Source: Pseudomonas grimontii (GTDB lineage: Bacteria; Pseudomonadota; Gammaproteobacteria; Pseudomonadales; Pseudomonadaceae). From it: a stretch of DNA of 64,000 bases. Position numbers and translations under genes: made by a program. The notes below the pieces were generated by a model. That model did not search any database. It had not been told where the DNA came from and saw only the letters and a list, made by a program, of their open reading frames with translations. The DNA is taken from positions 1 through 64,000 of the forward strand of contig NZ_VFES01000014.1 of NCBI RefSeq assembly GCF_007858185.1, in the 5' to 3' direction. Positions 41,510 to 50,109 of this stretch are shown here, piece after piece. Position 1 is the first letter of the stretch, and the number at the start of each line of letters is the position of its first letter.

Positions 41510-42142
41510 ATGGCACACTCACTGAAAATCTTGGGCCGCACGTCCTCCATCAACGTGCGCAAAGTGCTCTGGACCTGTCAGGAACTGGGCATCGACTACG
41601 TGCGCGAAGACTGGGGCATCGGCTTCAAGCCCACCCAGTCCGCCGAGTTCCTCGCCCTGAACCCCAACGCGCAGATACCGGTGCTGATCGACGACCACGG
41701 CGTCCTGTGGGAATCCAACACCATCTGCCGCTACCTCGTGAACCTCTATCAACGCAATGACCTGCTACCGGTCGAGCCCGCACCCCGGGCCCGGGTCGAG
41801 CAGTGGATCGACTGGCAAGCCGTCGAACTCAACCGCGCCTGGGGCGATGCGTTCACCGCCCTCGTACGCAATAACCCGGACGGCCTGGACGCGGCGCAGA
41901 TTGCCGCCGCCGTGCAGCTCTGGAATGACAAGATGGGCATCCTCGAGCAACAACTGGCCAGGACCGGCGCCTTTGTTGCCGGCGATGAATTCACCCTCGC
42001 CGACATCCTCATCGGCCTCTCGGTGCACCGCTGGCAGATGACGCCGATGGAACGCCCGGCCTACCCCGCCATTGCCGCCTACTACCAGCGCCTAGGCCAG
42101 CACCAGGGCTTCCAGCTCTTCGCCCTCGACGGGCATAACTGA
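41510..42142 (+). CDS. Glutathione S-transferase family protein
   Basis: A 210-residue two-domain GST. The thioredoxin-like domain has LKILGRTSSINVRKVLWTCQELGIDY (catalytic Ser region about 10-13), NPNAQIPVLIDDHGVLWESNTICRYL (cis-Pro, then ES glutathione contact), and a helical domain with GAFVAGDEFTLADILIGL. It detoxifies or isomerises electrophiles; the substrate is unknown. GGAAAGCACC precedes the ATG at 41510. Confidence 0.87.
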   Translation: MAHSLKILGRTSSINVRKVLWTCQELGIDYVREDWGIGFKPTQSAEFLALNPNAQIPVLIDDHGVLWESNTICRYLVNLYQRNDLLPVEPAPRARVEQWIDWQAVELNRAWGDAFTALVRNNPDGLDAAQIAAAVQLWNDKMGILEQQLARTGAFVAGDEFTLADILIGLSVHRWQMTPMERPAYPAIAAYYQRLGQHQGFQLFALDGHN

Positions 42143-42156
42143 TAAAAGCAGCAGCA

Positions 42157-42217
42157 AGCTTTGAGCCGCAAGTCGCAAGCCGCAAGAAAAAGGCAGCTTA
42201 ACTTGAGGCTTGAAGCT
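42157..42217. repeat. Imperfect inverted repeat of AGCTTGAGCCGCAAG type
   Basis: AGCTTTGAGCCGCAAG (42157-42172) and CTTGAGGCTTGAAGCT (42202-42217) are imperfect inverted copies, with extra GCAAG units between them. Similar CAAGC-rich repeats are dispersed in fluorescent pseudomonads. It fills most of the gap between the GST and SDR genes. Confidence 0.5.
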
Positions 42218-42244
42218 CCTGACTTGTAGCTAACCGGAGGGTAT

Positions 42245-42982
42245 ATGAAAGGACTCAACGTACTGCTCACCGGCGCGTGCGGCAGAATCGGCAAGACGTT
42301 TTTCGACGCCTCGAAAGACCGCTACCGTTTCACCCTCACCGACCGCATCGCGCCGGATTTCGACCTGGACGAACACCGCTTCGTACACGCAGACCTCAGC
42401 GACAAAGCCAGCCTCGCCAGCCTGCTCGAAGGTATCGACGTGATCGTGCACCTGTCGGGCATCCCCCACGCCAGCGCCTCGTTCGACGAACTGCTGCCCA
42501 ACAATATCCTCGCCACCACCTACCTGTTTGAGGCCTCCGTGGCTGCGGGTGTGCACCGCCTGGTGTTCGCCAGCAGCGCGCAAACCATCGAAGGCTATCC
42601 GGTAGACCGGCAGATCACCCCAGGCATGCCGGTGATGCCGGCCAACCTGTATGGCGTGAGCAAATGCTACGGCGAAGCACTGTGCGGCTACTACGCGGCA
42701 AAAACCCCGCTGTCGACGATAGCCCTGCGCATCGGCGCGTTTGAATTCGTTGAAACCCACGACCTGAACAACGCCCGCGACCTCAGCGCCTGGCTCAGCC
42801 CGCGCGATGCCGTGCAGTTGCTGCAACGCTCGGTGGAAGCCGTCGGCGTGAAGCACCTGATCGCCCACGGCATTTCCAATAACCGTTTCAAGCGCCTGGA
42901 CCTGAGCGAAACCACGCGGGTGCTGGGTTACCATCCGCTGGACGATGCATTTCAGACCTTCAATATCCCCATCACTGACTGA
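42245..42982 (+). CDS. Extended SDR, uronate dehydrogenase-like
   Basis: A 245-residue NAD-binding epimerase/dehydratase-type protein. It has the glycine motif LLTGACGRIGKTFF (about 7-20), an acidic residue after beta-2, the Ser in FASSAQTIEGY and the YGVSK catalytic motif. The length and the LYGVSKCYGEALCGYYAAK stretch resemble uronate dehydrogenases (Udh), which oxidise galacturonate or glucuronate to lactones. CGGAGGGTAT lies upstream of the ATG. Thirteen nt downstream starts an MFS transporter, so the pair may import and oxidise a sugar acid. Confidence 0.78.
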   Translation: MKGLNVLLTGACGRIGKTFFDASKDRYRFTLTDRIAPDFDLDEHRFVHADLSDKASLASLLEGIDVIVHLSGIPHASASFDELLPNNILATTYLFEASVAAGVHRLVFASSAQTIEGYPVDRQITPGMPVMPANLYGVSKCYGEALCGYYAAKTPLSTIALRIGAFEFVETHDLNNARDLSAWLSPRDAVQLLQRSVEAVGVKHLIAHGISNNRFKRLDLSETTRVLGYHPLDDAFQTFNIPITD

Positions 42983-42994
42983 GTTTTTCCCGCC

Positions 42995-44404
42995 ATGCCT
43001 GCACTCCCCGCTACAGACGGCATCGACCCGATCCGCGCTGCCCATATCAGCGCGCGTATCGACCGCCTGCCCGCCGTCGCCACGGTCTGGCGCCTGGTGG
43101 CGCTGCTGTCGATCGGCGGTTTTTTCGAGCTGTATGACTTGTTCCAGACCGCCTACATCAGCCCCGGCCTGATCAGTGACGGGATTTTCCACACCGGCAG
43201 CGAGGGCGTGTTTGGCTTTTCGGACCAGGCGGCATTCGCCTCGGCGACCTTCCTCGGCCTGTTCCTCGGCGCCAGCCTCCTCAGCCCCATCGCCGACCGC
43301 TTCGGGCGCCGGGCGATCTTCACCTTTGCCTTGATCTGGTACACCGTCGCCACGGTGTTGATGGGCATTCAGACGTCGGCGCTGGGCATCATCGGCATGC
43401 GCTTCCTGGTGGGTATCGGCTTGGGCATTGAGTTGGTAACCATCGACGCCTATCTGTCTGAACTGGTGCCCAAGCGCATGCGCAGTTCGGCGTTTGCCTT
43501 TGCGTTTTTCATCCAGTTTCTGTCCGTACCGGCCGTGGCGTTGATGTCGTGGTGGCTGGTGCCTCAGGCGCCGTTCGGGGTCTCGGGCTGGCGTTGGGTG
43601 GTGCTGAGCAGTGCGGTGTTTGCGCTGTTTATCTGGCAACTGCGCAAGCGCCTGCCGGAATCACCGCGTTGGCTGGCGCAAAAGGGTCGCTTCGAAGAAG
43701 CCGGTACGATCATGGACAACCTTGAGGCGCGCTGCCGGAAAGACCACGGCAAACCGCTGGATGAACCCGAGCCCGAAGCGGTCAGCGTGCAAGGCAGCGG
43801 CCGGTTTGCCGACATCTGGCAACCTCCGTATCGCCGCCGCGCGTTGATGCTGATTGTGTTCCATGTGTTCCAGGCCATCGGCTTTTTTGGTTTCGGCAAC
43901 TGGCTGCCGGCGTTGCTCTCGGGCCAGAGCGTCAGCGTGACCCACAGCTTGCTGTACGCCTTTATCATCACCCTCGCCTACCCGCTGGGGCCGCTGCTGT
44001 TCGTGAAAGTCGCCAACCGCTTTGAAAACAAATGGCAGATCGTCGGCTCCGCCATGGGTGCGGTGATCTTCGGCAGCCTGTTCGCGTTGCAGTCCACGGC
44101 GGTGGGGCTGGTGATCTGCGGGGTGATGATCACCTTCTGCAACGCCTGGCTGAGCTTCAGTTACCACTCCTACCAGAGCGAGCTGTTCCCGACCAATATC
44201 CGTGCGCGGGCGGTGGGGTTCTGCTATTCGTTCAGCCGCTTGTCTACCGTGTTCAGCAGCCTGTTGATCGGTTTTATCCTCGAACACCTGGGCACACCGG
44301 GCGTGTTGGCGTTTATTGCCAGCAGCATGCTGATCGTGATGATCACCATCAGTTGGTTCGGCCCGCGTACGCGCAACCTGGCCCTGGAAAATATCGCCCA
44401 TTGA
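42995..44404 (+). CDS. Major facilitator superfamily transporter
   Basis: A 469-residue permease with 12 membrane helices and a central cytoplasmic loop (about 225-275). MFS motifs: DRFGRRAIF after helix 2, RFLVGIGLGIELVTIDAYLSELVPKRMRS, and RLPESPRWLAQKGRFEEA before the loop. It is of the sugar/aromatic-acid-porter type. Its close spacing to the uronate-dehydrogenase-like gene suggests a sugar-acid substrate. Confidence 0.88.
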   Translation: MPALPATDGIDPIRAAHISARIDRLPAVATVWRLVALLSIGGFFELYDLFQTAYISPGLISDGIFHTGSEGVFGFSDQAAFASATFLGLFLGASLLSPIADRFGRRAIFTFALIWYTVATVLMGIQTSALGIIGMRFLVGIGLGIELVTIDAYLSELVPKRMRSSAFAFAFFIQFLSVPAVALMSWWLVPQAPFGVSGWRWVVLSSAVFALFIWQLRKRLPESPRWLAQKGRFEEAGTIMDNLEARCRKDHGKPLDEPEPEAVSVQGSGRFADIWQPPYRRRALMLIVFHVFQAIGFFGFGNWLPALLSGQSVSVTHSLLYAFIITLAYPLGPLLFVKVANRFENKWQIVGSAMGAVIFGSLFALQSTAVGLVICGVMITFCNAWLSFSYHSYQSELFPTNIRARAVGFCYSFSRLSTVFSSLLIGFILEHLGTPGVLAFIASSMLIVMITISWFGPRTRNLALENIAH

Positions 44405-44537
44405 CGGCAACGGTTGGCCGCCTGCGGGACAATATTTGCCGCGGCGGCCAGGCCAAAGCCAGTAAAAGCGGGGTTAATGGACCCGGCATGTTATTTGCTC
44501 AAGCTATGGCACCGAACATTTTCCCAGGTGACCGATC

Positions 44538-45035
44538 ATGCTGGTTAACAACAACACCCAAGCCGTGTCGACCCTTCAAAAGATCACGCGTCCCGACATG
44601 GACCCTGCCAACGCCGCCGCCAGCACGCTATACAGCGGTGCCCTGCAAGCGGCGCAGCAAAGCGTGACCTTGCCGGCCGCGCAGAAGGATCTGGACAAGG
44701 CGAGCGACCGTATTGATGAAGCCTTCGCCAAAACCCGCGTGCAGTTGCAAGCCAGCACATCGAGCACCGACGCGTCGGCGACCAGTGCTACCTCGGGTGC
44801 GCGCTCGGAGTTCACCGACTACATGAGCAAGACCCCGGCCGAGCGCATTCGCGAGCAATTGCTCAAAGAACAGGGTTTGACCGAAGCCGATGTGCAGAAC
44901 ATGTCCCTGGAAAAGCAGGACGCCATTTCCAAGCAAGTGGCTGAGCGCTTGAAGCAGCAGCAAGAGCAGCAGGTAGCAGCGAAGACCACTGACCCGCAGG
45001 CGCAGACCGTGAAAGAAACCCTGGCTGCGATCTAA
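44538..45035 (+). CDS. Conserved Pseudomonas protein of unknown function
   Basis: A 165-residue hydrophilic protein, rich in Ala, Gln, Ser and Lys, with a predicted coiled C terminus (KQVAERLKQQQEQQVAAK) and a Ser/Thr-rich centre. No signal peptide, membrane segment or known domain is visible. The start ATG at 44538 has CAGGTGACC upstream. It stands alone before an IS remnant. Confidence 0.65.
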   Translation: MLVNNNTQAVSTLQKITRPDMDPANAAASTLYSGALQAAQQSVTLPAAQKDLDKASDRIDEAFAKTRVQLQASTSSTDASATSATSGARSEFTDYMSKTPAERIREQLLKEQGLTEADVQNMSLEKQDAISKQVAERLKQQQEQQVAAKTTDPQAQTVKETLAAI

Positions 45036-45061
45036 ACCACACGATCGTTCCCAGGCTTTGT

Positions 45062-45160
45062 GAACTGACCCCCAAAGGTTGGACACAACCTTTGGGGGTG
45101 TCATGGGTAAGTACACAGAGCAAGTAAAACTGGCAGCAGTGCAGGACTACTGTTCCGGTA
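45062..45160 (+). mobile_element. Remnant of an IS3-family insertion sequence (left end)
   Basis: TGAACTGACCCCCAAAGGTTGGACA resembles an IS3-group terminal repeat; it forms a perfect 13-bp inverted repeat with CAACCTTTGGGGG (45069-45098). After it, ATG 45103 opens the start of a transposase orfA-type protein: MGKYTEQVKLAAVQDYCSGSA. The frame then runs into unrelated DNA at about 45160, so the rest of the element is lost. It abuts a truncated chemoreceptor gene. Confidence 0.8.
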
Positions 45161-46081
45161 GCGCGGCCTGGTTCAGGTTGTGGGAAATTTCTTCGATGAT
45201 CTCCACGGTTTGTTGCACCACCCCGCCCCCTTGCGCGCGCAGGCGTCATTTTGTACCGAGGTGGCGTGGGCCGAATCGGCGGCGGTGCACAGGGTGGTGA
45301 CCTGGTCAGTGATGTCACTGGCGAATTTCACCACTTTGTACAGGCGCCCATTGGTATCGAAGATAGGGTTGTAGGAGGCTTCCAGAAACAGCGTCTGACC
45401 GTATTTGTTTTTGCGCTCAAAGCGGTGTGAGTGGAATTCGCCACGGCTGAGGGAAGCCCAGAACGCCTTGTAGGACGGCGATTCCACTTCGCCGCGATGG
45501 CAAAACATGCTGTGGTGCTGGCCGACGATTTCGCCCAGGGAGTACTGCACGGTCTTGAGGAAGTTTTCGTTGGCGTTAAGGATCTGGCCCTGAGGCGTGA
45601 ACTCGATCACCGCCATGGAGCGGCCGATGGCGTCAATCAGGCTCTGGTTCTCGTACTCATGGTGCACCCGCGCGGAAATATCCGACGCCACCTTGATCAC
45701 TCTGTGTACGTGGTTATCGCTGTCCAGTACCGGCATGTAGCTGGCTTCAAGCCACACTTCCTGGCCGTGCCTGTTCAACCGCATGAACGTGCCGCTCAGG
45801 GCCTCGCCCCGTGCCAGGTCGTGCCACAACTTCGCGTAGGCATCGGTGCGGGTGTAGGCCTCGTCGCAAAAAATGCGGTGATGTTTGCCGCGAATCTCCT
45901 CGGCGCTGTAGCCCATGGCTTTGCAGAAGTTGTCGTTGGCATCGAGTATCACGCCATCGGGGTCGAACTCGATCATCGCCATGGAGCGGCTGATGGCGGC
46001 GAGCTTGGCGTTGGATTCGGTGAGTGCACAGGAAAAACGCTGGATTTCAAGCAGGTCGGCTTTGTGATGAAGATTGAACAT
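45160..46081 (-). pseudogene. Second BdlA-like PAS-PAS chemoreceptor, truncated and frameshifted
   Basis: The minus-strand frame from 46081 (MFNLHHKADLLEI...) encodes two intact PAS domains (AMIEFDPDGVILDANDNFCKAMGYS; AVIEFTPQGQILNANENFLKTVQYS) like the gene at 15179. A one-base shift in the run near 45221-45235 then changes frame: the correct frame continues GVVQQTVEIIEEISHNLNQA, the first part of the signalling helix. Sequence stops there at an IS3-type remnant, so the MCP hairpin is missing. It is a broken paralogue; the PAS part may still be expressed. Confidence 0.85.
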
Positions 46082-46248
46082 GCTCGGATCACCCTTAAGT
46101 TACCGGCGCCTGGCGGGGCGCATTCCATTCATAAAGTGGATACTGCAGGCAGAGCTCTGTGGGAACCACTGTCCAAAACGCCTTATTTCCCGAGCGTCAT
46201 CAACGGTTCTGAGTGAGCATAGACAGGGCTTGACGCGATGCAAGGCCA

Positions 46249-47118
46249 CTAGTCAGCCAGCATTTTCAGCAAGGCACTGGCGGCGGCCGAAGGGGGACGG
46301 GTGGGTGAACAGACCAAGGCAAACTCGCGGTGCAGCGGCACCGTCAACGGCATTACGCGCAGGCCATTACGTTGGACCGGCAGGGCCATTTCCGGCACCA
46401 GCGTGACGCCGACGCCCTCACGCACCAGGCTGAACGCGCTGTTCCATTCGCGCACTTCCACGCGGATATCGCTCAGGCTCAGCCCCGCCGCGGCTCCCAG
46501 GCTACGGGCATTGGCAGTGCAACCACCGGTGGCGAGGACGAAGGGTTGTGCGAGCAATTCCTCAAGCGACACCGTGGCATCGACCGAGCGTTGCGCCAAC
46601 GTATGGTTCGCGGGCAGCACCGCCAACCACAAGTCCCGTCCCAACACCGTGGCGTTACACTCGGGCCTGGGGTTGAGCACCACGCCCAGGTCGATCAGGT
46701 CTGCATCAAGCAGGGTGAGTACTTCGTTGTCGGTGACATCCAGGGTGGTGACCTCGATGCCGGGGTACAACTGATGGAAACGTTGCAACAGCGGTGTCAG
46801 AAACGTTGCCAACACCCTGGGGAAACTGGCGATACGAAGACTTCCACGCAGCATCGGGCGTGCTTCATCCACAGTGCTGCGAATGGTCTGCAACGCACCC
46901 AGCATCACCCTTGCCTGCTCGATCACACTCAACCCCAGGGCAGTGGGCAAGGTCTTGCGCGGTTCACGGGTAAACAGTTGCGCGCCCAGGGTTGCCTCCA
47001 TGCCGGCCATGGCCTGGCTGGCGGCGGATTGGGTCATGCCCACGCATTCGGCGGCAGCGGTAATGCTGCCCTGATCGGCCACAGCCACCAGCAGGCGCCA
47101 GTGCATCAGGTTCATCAT
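46249..47118 (-). CDS. LysR-type regulator next to a GST gene
   Basis: A 289-residue regulator with an N-terminal helix-turn-helix (LVAVADQGSITAAAECVGMTQSAASQAMAGMEATLGAQLF in part) and an effector domain. Two adjacent ATG codons (47118 and 47115) can start it; longer open frame up to 47829 overlaps the GST gene and is not used. It is divergent from the GST at 47215, its likely target. Confidence 0.87.
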   Translation of the reverse strand: MMNLMHWRLLVAVADQGSITAAAECVGMTQSAASQAMAGMEATLGAQLFTREPRKTLPTALGLSVIEQARVMLGALQTIRSTVDEARPMLRGSLRIASFPRVLATFLTPLLQRFHQLYPGIEVTTLDVTDNEVLTLLDADLIDLGVVLNPRPECNATVLGRDLWLAVLPANHTLAQRSVDATVSLEELLAQPFVLATGGCTANARSLGAAAGLSLSDIRVEVREWNSAFSLVREGVGVTLVPEMALPVQRNGLRVMPLTVPLHREFALVCSPTRPPSAAASALLKMLAD

Positions 47119-47214
47119 GGCAGTCGCTGTCCTTATGGCAGGGGTCTGAAGGTTTAATTTTACGCACGGTGCCACGCCAGTGAGACTGGCGCAAATCCTA
47201 CGGAGTTGCCCACG

Positions 47215-47817
47215 ATGAAGCTGTATTTTTCGCCTAACGCCTGTTCCCTCGCGCCGCATATCGTGCTGCGCGAATTGGCGTTGCCGTTTGAGTTGGTACG
47301 AGTCCACAACCAGGCCAAAACCACCGCCGATGGCCAGGACTACCTGCAGATCAACCCCAAGGGCTACGTCGCAGCGCTGCAACTGGATAACGGCCAGGTG
47401 CTGACCGAAGCCAGCGCGATCCTGCAATACCTGGCCGACCTGAGACCCGCAGCAGGCCTGGCCCCGGCCAATGGCAGCTGGGCGCGCGTGCGCTTGCAGG
47501 AATGGCTGAATTTTATTGCCACGGAAATTCATGGAGGCCTGGCGGTGTTCTTCAACGGTGCGATCCAGGGCGACGTGCGGGCGATGTTCCTGGCCACGTT
47601 GTGCAAGCGTTTGGCAGTACTGGTGCAGCCGCTGCAGAGCCAGGATTACCTGTTGGGCGGGGAGTATTCGGTGGCGGATGCGTACTTGTTTGTGGTGCTG
47701 CGCTGGGCGGCGTTTCACCAGATTGATCTGCAGCAGTGGCCGGCGCTGGTGGCGTTTATGCAGCGGGTAGGCGAGCGCCCTGCGGCCATCGCCGCGTTGG
47801 CCGCCGAAAACCCATGA
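47215..47817 (+). CDS. Beta-class glutathione S-transferase
   Basis: A 200-residue GST. The start MKLYFSPNACSLAPHI carries the catalytic Cys at position 10, as in beta-class enzymes (P. mirabilis / P. putida-type GstA). NPKGYVAALQLDNGQVLTEASAILQYLAD supplies the cis-Pro and glutathione-binding acidic-Ser pair, and DYLLGGEYSVADAYLF the N-capping motif of the helical domain. ACGGAG precedes the ATG at 47215. Confidence 0.9.
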   Translation: MKLYFSPNACSLAPHIVLRELALPFELVRVHNQAKTTADGQDYLQINPKGYVAALQLDNGQVLTEASAILQYLADLRPAAGLAPANGSWARVRLQEWLNFIATEIHGGLAVFFNGAIQGDVRAMFLATLCKRLAVLVQPLQSQDYLLGGEYSVADAYLFVVLRWAAFHQIDLQQWPALVAFMQRVGERPAAIAALAAENP

Positions 47818-47950
47818 GCTGAAATGCAACGGAGTGCAGGAACCGCCGACGCCGTGAGTTGTTAGGCATCGGCAACTCAGAGCAGGTATTTCCTGCCCTG
47901 TGCCGTGACGCGGGAAAATCTTGCAGATCGTTTGGTTCTAAGCGTGTAAC

Positions 47951-48067
47951 TCAGTGACCGAACAGGCCTGTCTCGGTTTTCTTGGCTTTCTTGTCGGCGC
48001 GTTTTTCATCGGCAGTCTTTGCCGGTTTCTTCTTCGCGGCTTTCTTTGAATCCATACCTTTGGCCAT
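47951..48067 (-). CDS. Small lysine-rich protein
   Basis: A 38-residue protein, beginning MAKGMDSKKAAKKK and ending TETGLFGH, almost half Lys/Ala. GTGGAGC lies upstream of the ATG at 48067. Small Lys-rich proteins of this type recur in Pseudomonas; the function is unknown and a nucleic-acid-binding role is only a guess. It is flanked by a GST gene and a GNAT gene. Confidence 0.6.
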   Translation of the reverse strand: MAKGMDSKKAAKKKPAKTADEKRADKKAKKTETGLFGH

Positions 48068-48171
48068 GATGCATGCTCCACTTACAGGGGATGTAACAGT
48101 GGGTATACCACCTATTGCCGCACAGAAGGCGCTTATAATCCCAGGCCCTTGATTATGTTGCCCAAAACACC

Positions 48172-48609
48172 ATGCCCGAACTGCACATCGAACCGCTGGC
48201 AGAGCCGCTGTGGCCGTTGCTGAACAAGTTTTATCGCCGCCACGGTTCACCGATGAAGGCGCTCAAGGGCGGGCGCTTGTGGGTAGCGCGCGACAGCGAG
48301 ATTGTCGCCGGGTTGTGCGTGACGCCTGTGGTCGGCGGGCAGTGGTTGACCGGCGTGTTTGTCGACCCGGCGTATCGCGGCCAGGGGTTGGCGGGGCGAT
48401 TGATCGGTGCGGCGGCGGCCGATGTACAAGGCACGCTGTGGCTGCTGTGCCATCCAGACCTGGAGGGGTTGTATCAGCGCATGGGCTTTACGCAAGACAC
48501 GGTGTTGCCTCAATCCCTCAGCGAACGACTGGTGCGCTACAAACGTAACAAGCCGATGATCGCGATGGGCTTAGATCGTTTAGTGCGGTCGTCCTCGGAT
48601 AATGTGTGA
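48172..48609 (+). CDS. GNAT family N-acetyltransferase
   Basis: A 145-residue acetyltransferase with TGVFVDPAYRGQGLAGRLIGAA as the acetyl-CoA loop (RGQGLAG) and LYQRMGFTQDTVLP as motif B. The substrate is unknown. The ATG at 48172 lies 105 nt after the divergent small Lys-rich gene starts. Confidence 0.88.
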   Translation: MPELHIEPLAEPLWPLLNKFYRRHGSPMKALKGGRLWVARDSEIVAGLCVTPVVGGQWLTGVFVDPAYRGQGLAGRLIGAAAADVQGTLWLLCHPDLEGLYQRMGFTQDTVLPQSLSERLVRYKRNKPMIAMGLDRLVRSSSDNV

Positions 48610-48669
48610 TCGCCCGGTGGGGGCCCCATGCTAGCCTCGGCGACACAGTGGCCCATTTTTCGGATGATC

Positions 48670-49488
48670 ATGAAAGCGACCTTTGCAGCTCTGTCCCTTA
48701 CCGCCCTCTTCGTTCCCACTTTCAGTCAGGCCGCTGACGCGCCGATCAGCGCCCAGCAATACGCCAGCGTGTTGGCTGGCAATTGGCGCGACCCGGCCAA
48801 CAGCGCCCGAGACGGCTATCGCCACCCGCAGCAGACCTTGGCATTTTTTGGCTTGTCTCCCAGGCAGACCGTGATCGAGATCACCCCTGGTGGCGGTTGG
48901 TACAGCGAACTGCTCTCGCCGTTGCTCAAGGATCACGGGCATTACATCGCCGCCGTGCAAGCGCCGAGCAGCAGCGCCTATGCGCGCACGTCGGAAGAGA
49001 ACCTGAAAAAGAAATTCGCCGCCGACCCGACGCGCTATGCCAAGGCAGACGTGGTCGAGTTCGATCCCAAGGCACCGGTGTTCGGCAAACCTGCGTCGGC
49101 GGATGCCGTGCTGACCTTCCGCAATGTGCATAACTGGGTGCTGGCCGATACGGCCAAGGCCACGTTCAGCGCGTTCTACAAGGTGTTGAAACCGGGTGGC
49201 GTGCTGGGTGTGGAAGATCACCGGGCCAAGGACGGGGCCGATCTGGAAGCGATCAAGGACAGCGGTTACCTGACCACCGCCCAGGTGGTGAAACTGGCGA
49301 CCGATGCGGGGTTCAAGCTGGCTGGCCAGAGTGAGGTCAACGCCAACCCGAAGGACACCAAGGATTATCCCGCTGGCGTGTGGACGTTGCCGCCGACGCT
49401 GAAGTTGGGGGAGCAGGATAAGGCGAAGTATGTGGCGATTGGCGAGTCGGACCGGATGACGTTGCGGTTCGTCAAACCGGCCAAATAA
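48670..49488 (+). CDS. Exported class I methyltransferase-like protein
   Basis: A 272-residue protein with a signal peptide (MKATFAALSLTALFVPTFSQA, cut near 21) and a Rossmann methyltransferase-like domain: VIEITPGGGWYSELLSPLLKDHGHYIAAVQAP (SAM-binding start, in part), DAVLTFRNVHNW and LKPGGVLGVEDHRA. Members of this family are predicted to be periplasmic, where SAM is not expected, so the enzyme activity is doubtful. An ATG at 48664 is an alternative start. Confidence 0.82.
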   Translation: MKATFAALSLTALFVPTFSQAADAPISAQQYASVLAGNWRDPANSARDGYRHPQQTLAFFGLSPRQTVIEITPGGGWYSELLSPLLKDHGHYIAAVQAPSSSAYARTSEENLKKKFAADPTRYAKADVVEFDPKAPVFGKPASADAVLTFRNVHNWVLADTAKATFSAFYKVLKPGGVLGVEDHRAKDGADLEAIKDSGYLTTAQVVKLATDAGFKLAGQSEVNANPKDTKDYPAGVWTLPPTLKLGEQDKAKYVAIGESDRMTLRFVKPAK

Positions 49489-49508
49489 CCCGGCCTCAAA
49501 TACAAATC

Positions 49509-49542
49509 AAATGTGGGAGGGGGCAGGCGCCCTCCCACATTT
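49509..49542. repeat. Compact REP hairpin
   Basis: AAATGTGGGAGGG / CCCTCCCACATTT around GGCAGGCG, between two convergent genes; may also act as a terminator. Confidence 0.85.
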
Positions 49543-49566
49543 TCGACTTGTAGTGTGCCAGCAAGA

Positions 49567-50106
49567 TTACTCGTCAGCAGCAGGGTCCATGTCGGGAAAC
49601 ATCACGTCAATGAACCCGAACTTGCTGAAGTCGGTAATCCGCGAAGGGTACAGCCGGCCGATCAGGTGATCGCATTCATGCTGCACCACCCGCGCGTGGA
49701 AGCCATCGGCGAAACGTACGATCGGCTCGCCCTTCGGATCAAAACCCTCGTAGCGAATCTGCTGGTAACGGTCCACCGCGCCACGCAGGCCGGGCACCGA
49801 CAGGCAGCCTTCATAGCCTTCTTCCAACACCGGGCTGAGCGGCGTGATCAATGGGTTGATCAGGATGGTCTGCGCCACCGGCGGCGCATCCGGGTAGCGC
49901 TCGCTGGCTTCGAAACCAAAGATCACCAGTTGCAGGTCGACGCCAATCTGCGGCGCAGCCAGGCCGACGCCGCCCACGTGCTCCATGGTCTGGAACATGT
50001 CGTCGATCAATTGCCACAGCTCGGGGCTGTCGAACATTTCCGGCGGCACCGGCGGGGCGACACGCAGCAGGCGCTCATCGCCCATTTTCAGGATTTCACG
50101 GATCAT
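49567..50106 (-). CDS. def: Peptide deformylase
   Basis: A 179-residue metalloenzyme that removes the formyl group from nascent proteins. All three family motifs are present: [10 protein letters not shown] (about 43-52), EGCLSVPG (about 94-101) and QHECDHLIG (about 137-145), with the metal ligands Cys and two His. The HECDH variant (Cys at the third position) is found in the second-copy deformylases of Pseudomonas. It starts 3 nt after the stop of the BrkB-type gene. Confidence 0.92.
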   Translation of the reverse strand: MIREILKMGDERLLRVAPPVPPEMFDSPELWQLIDDMFQTMEHVGGVGLAAPQIGVDLQLVIFGFEASERYPDAPPVAQTILINPLITPLSPVLEEGYEGCLSVPGLRGAVDRYQQIRYEGFDPKGEPIVRFADGFHARVVQHECDHLIGRLYPSRITDFSKFGFIDVMFPDMDPAADE

Positions 50107-50109
50107 CGA

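Noticed and set aside
42230-43639. 469-codon minus-strand frame opposite the SDR and MFS genes
   Set aside because: Spans two genes on the other strand and their gap; low-complexity shadow translation.
45069-45098. Perfect hairpin taken as a terminator
   Set aside because: It coincides with the end of an IS3-type element followed by the start of a transposase frame, so it is an IS end rather than a terminator for the gene at 44538.
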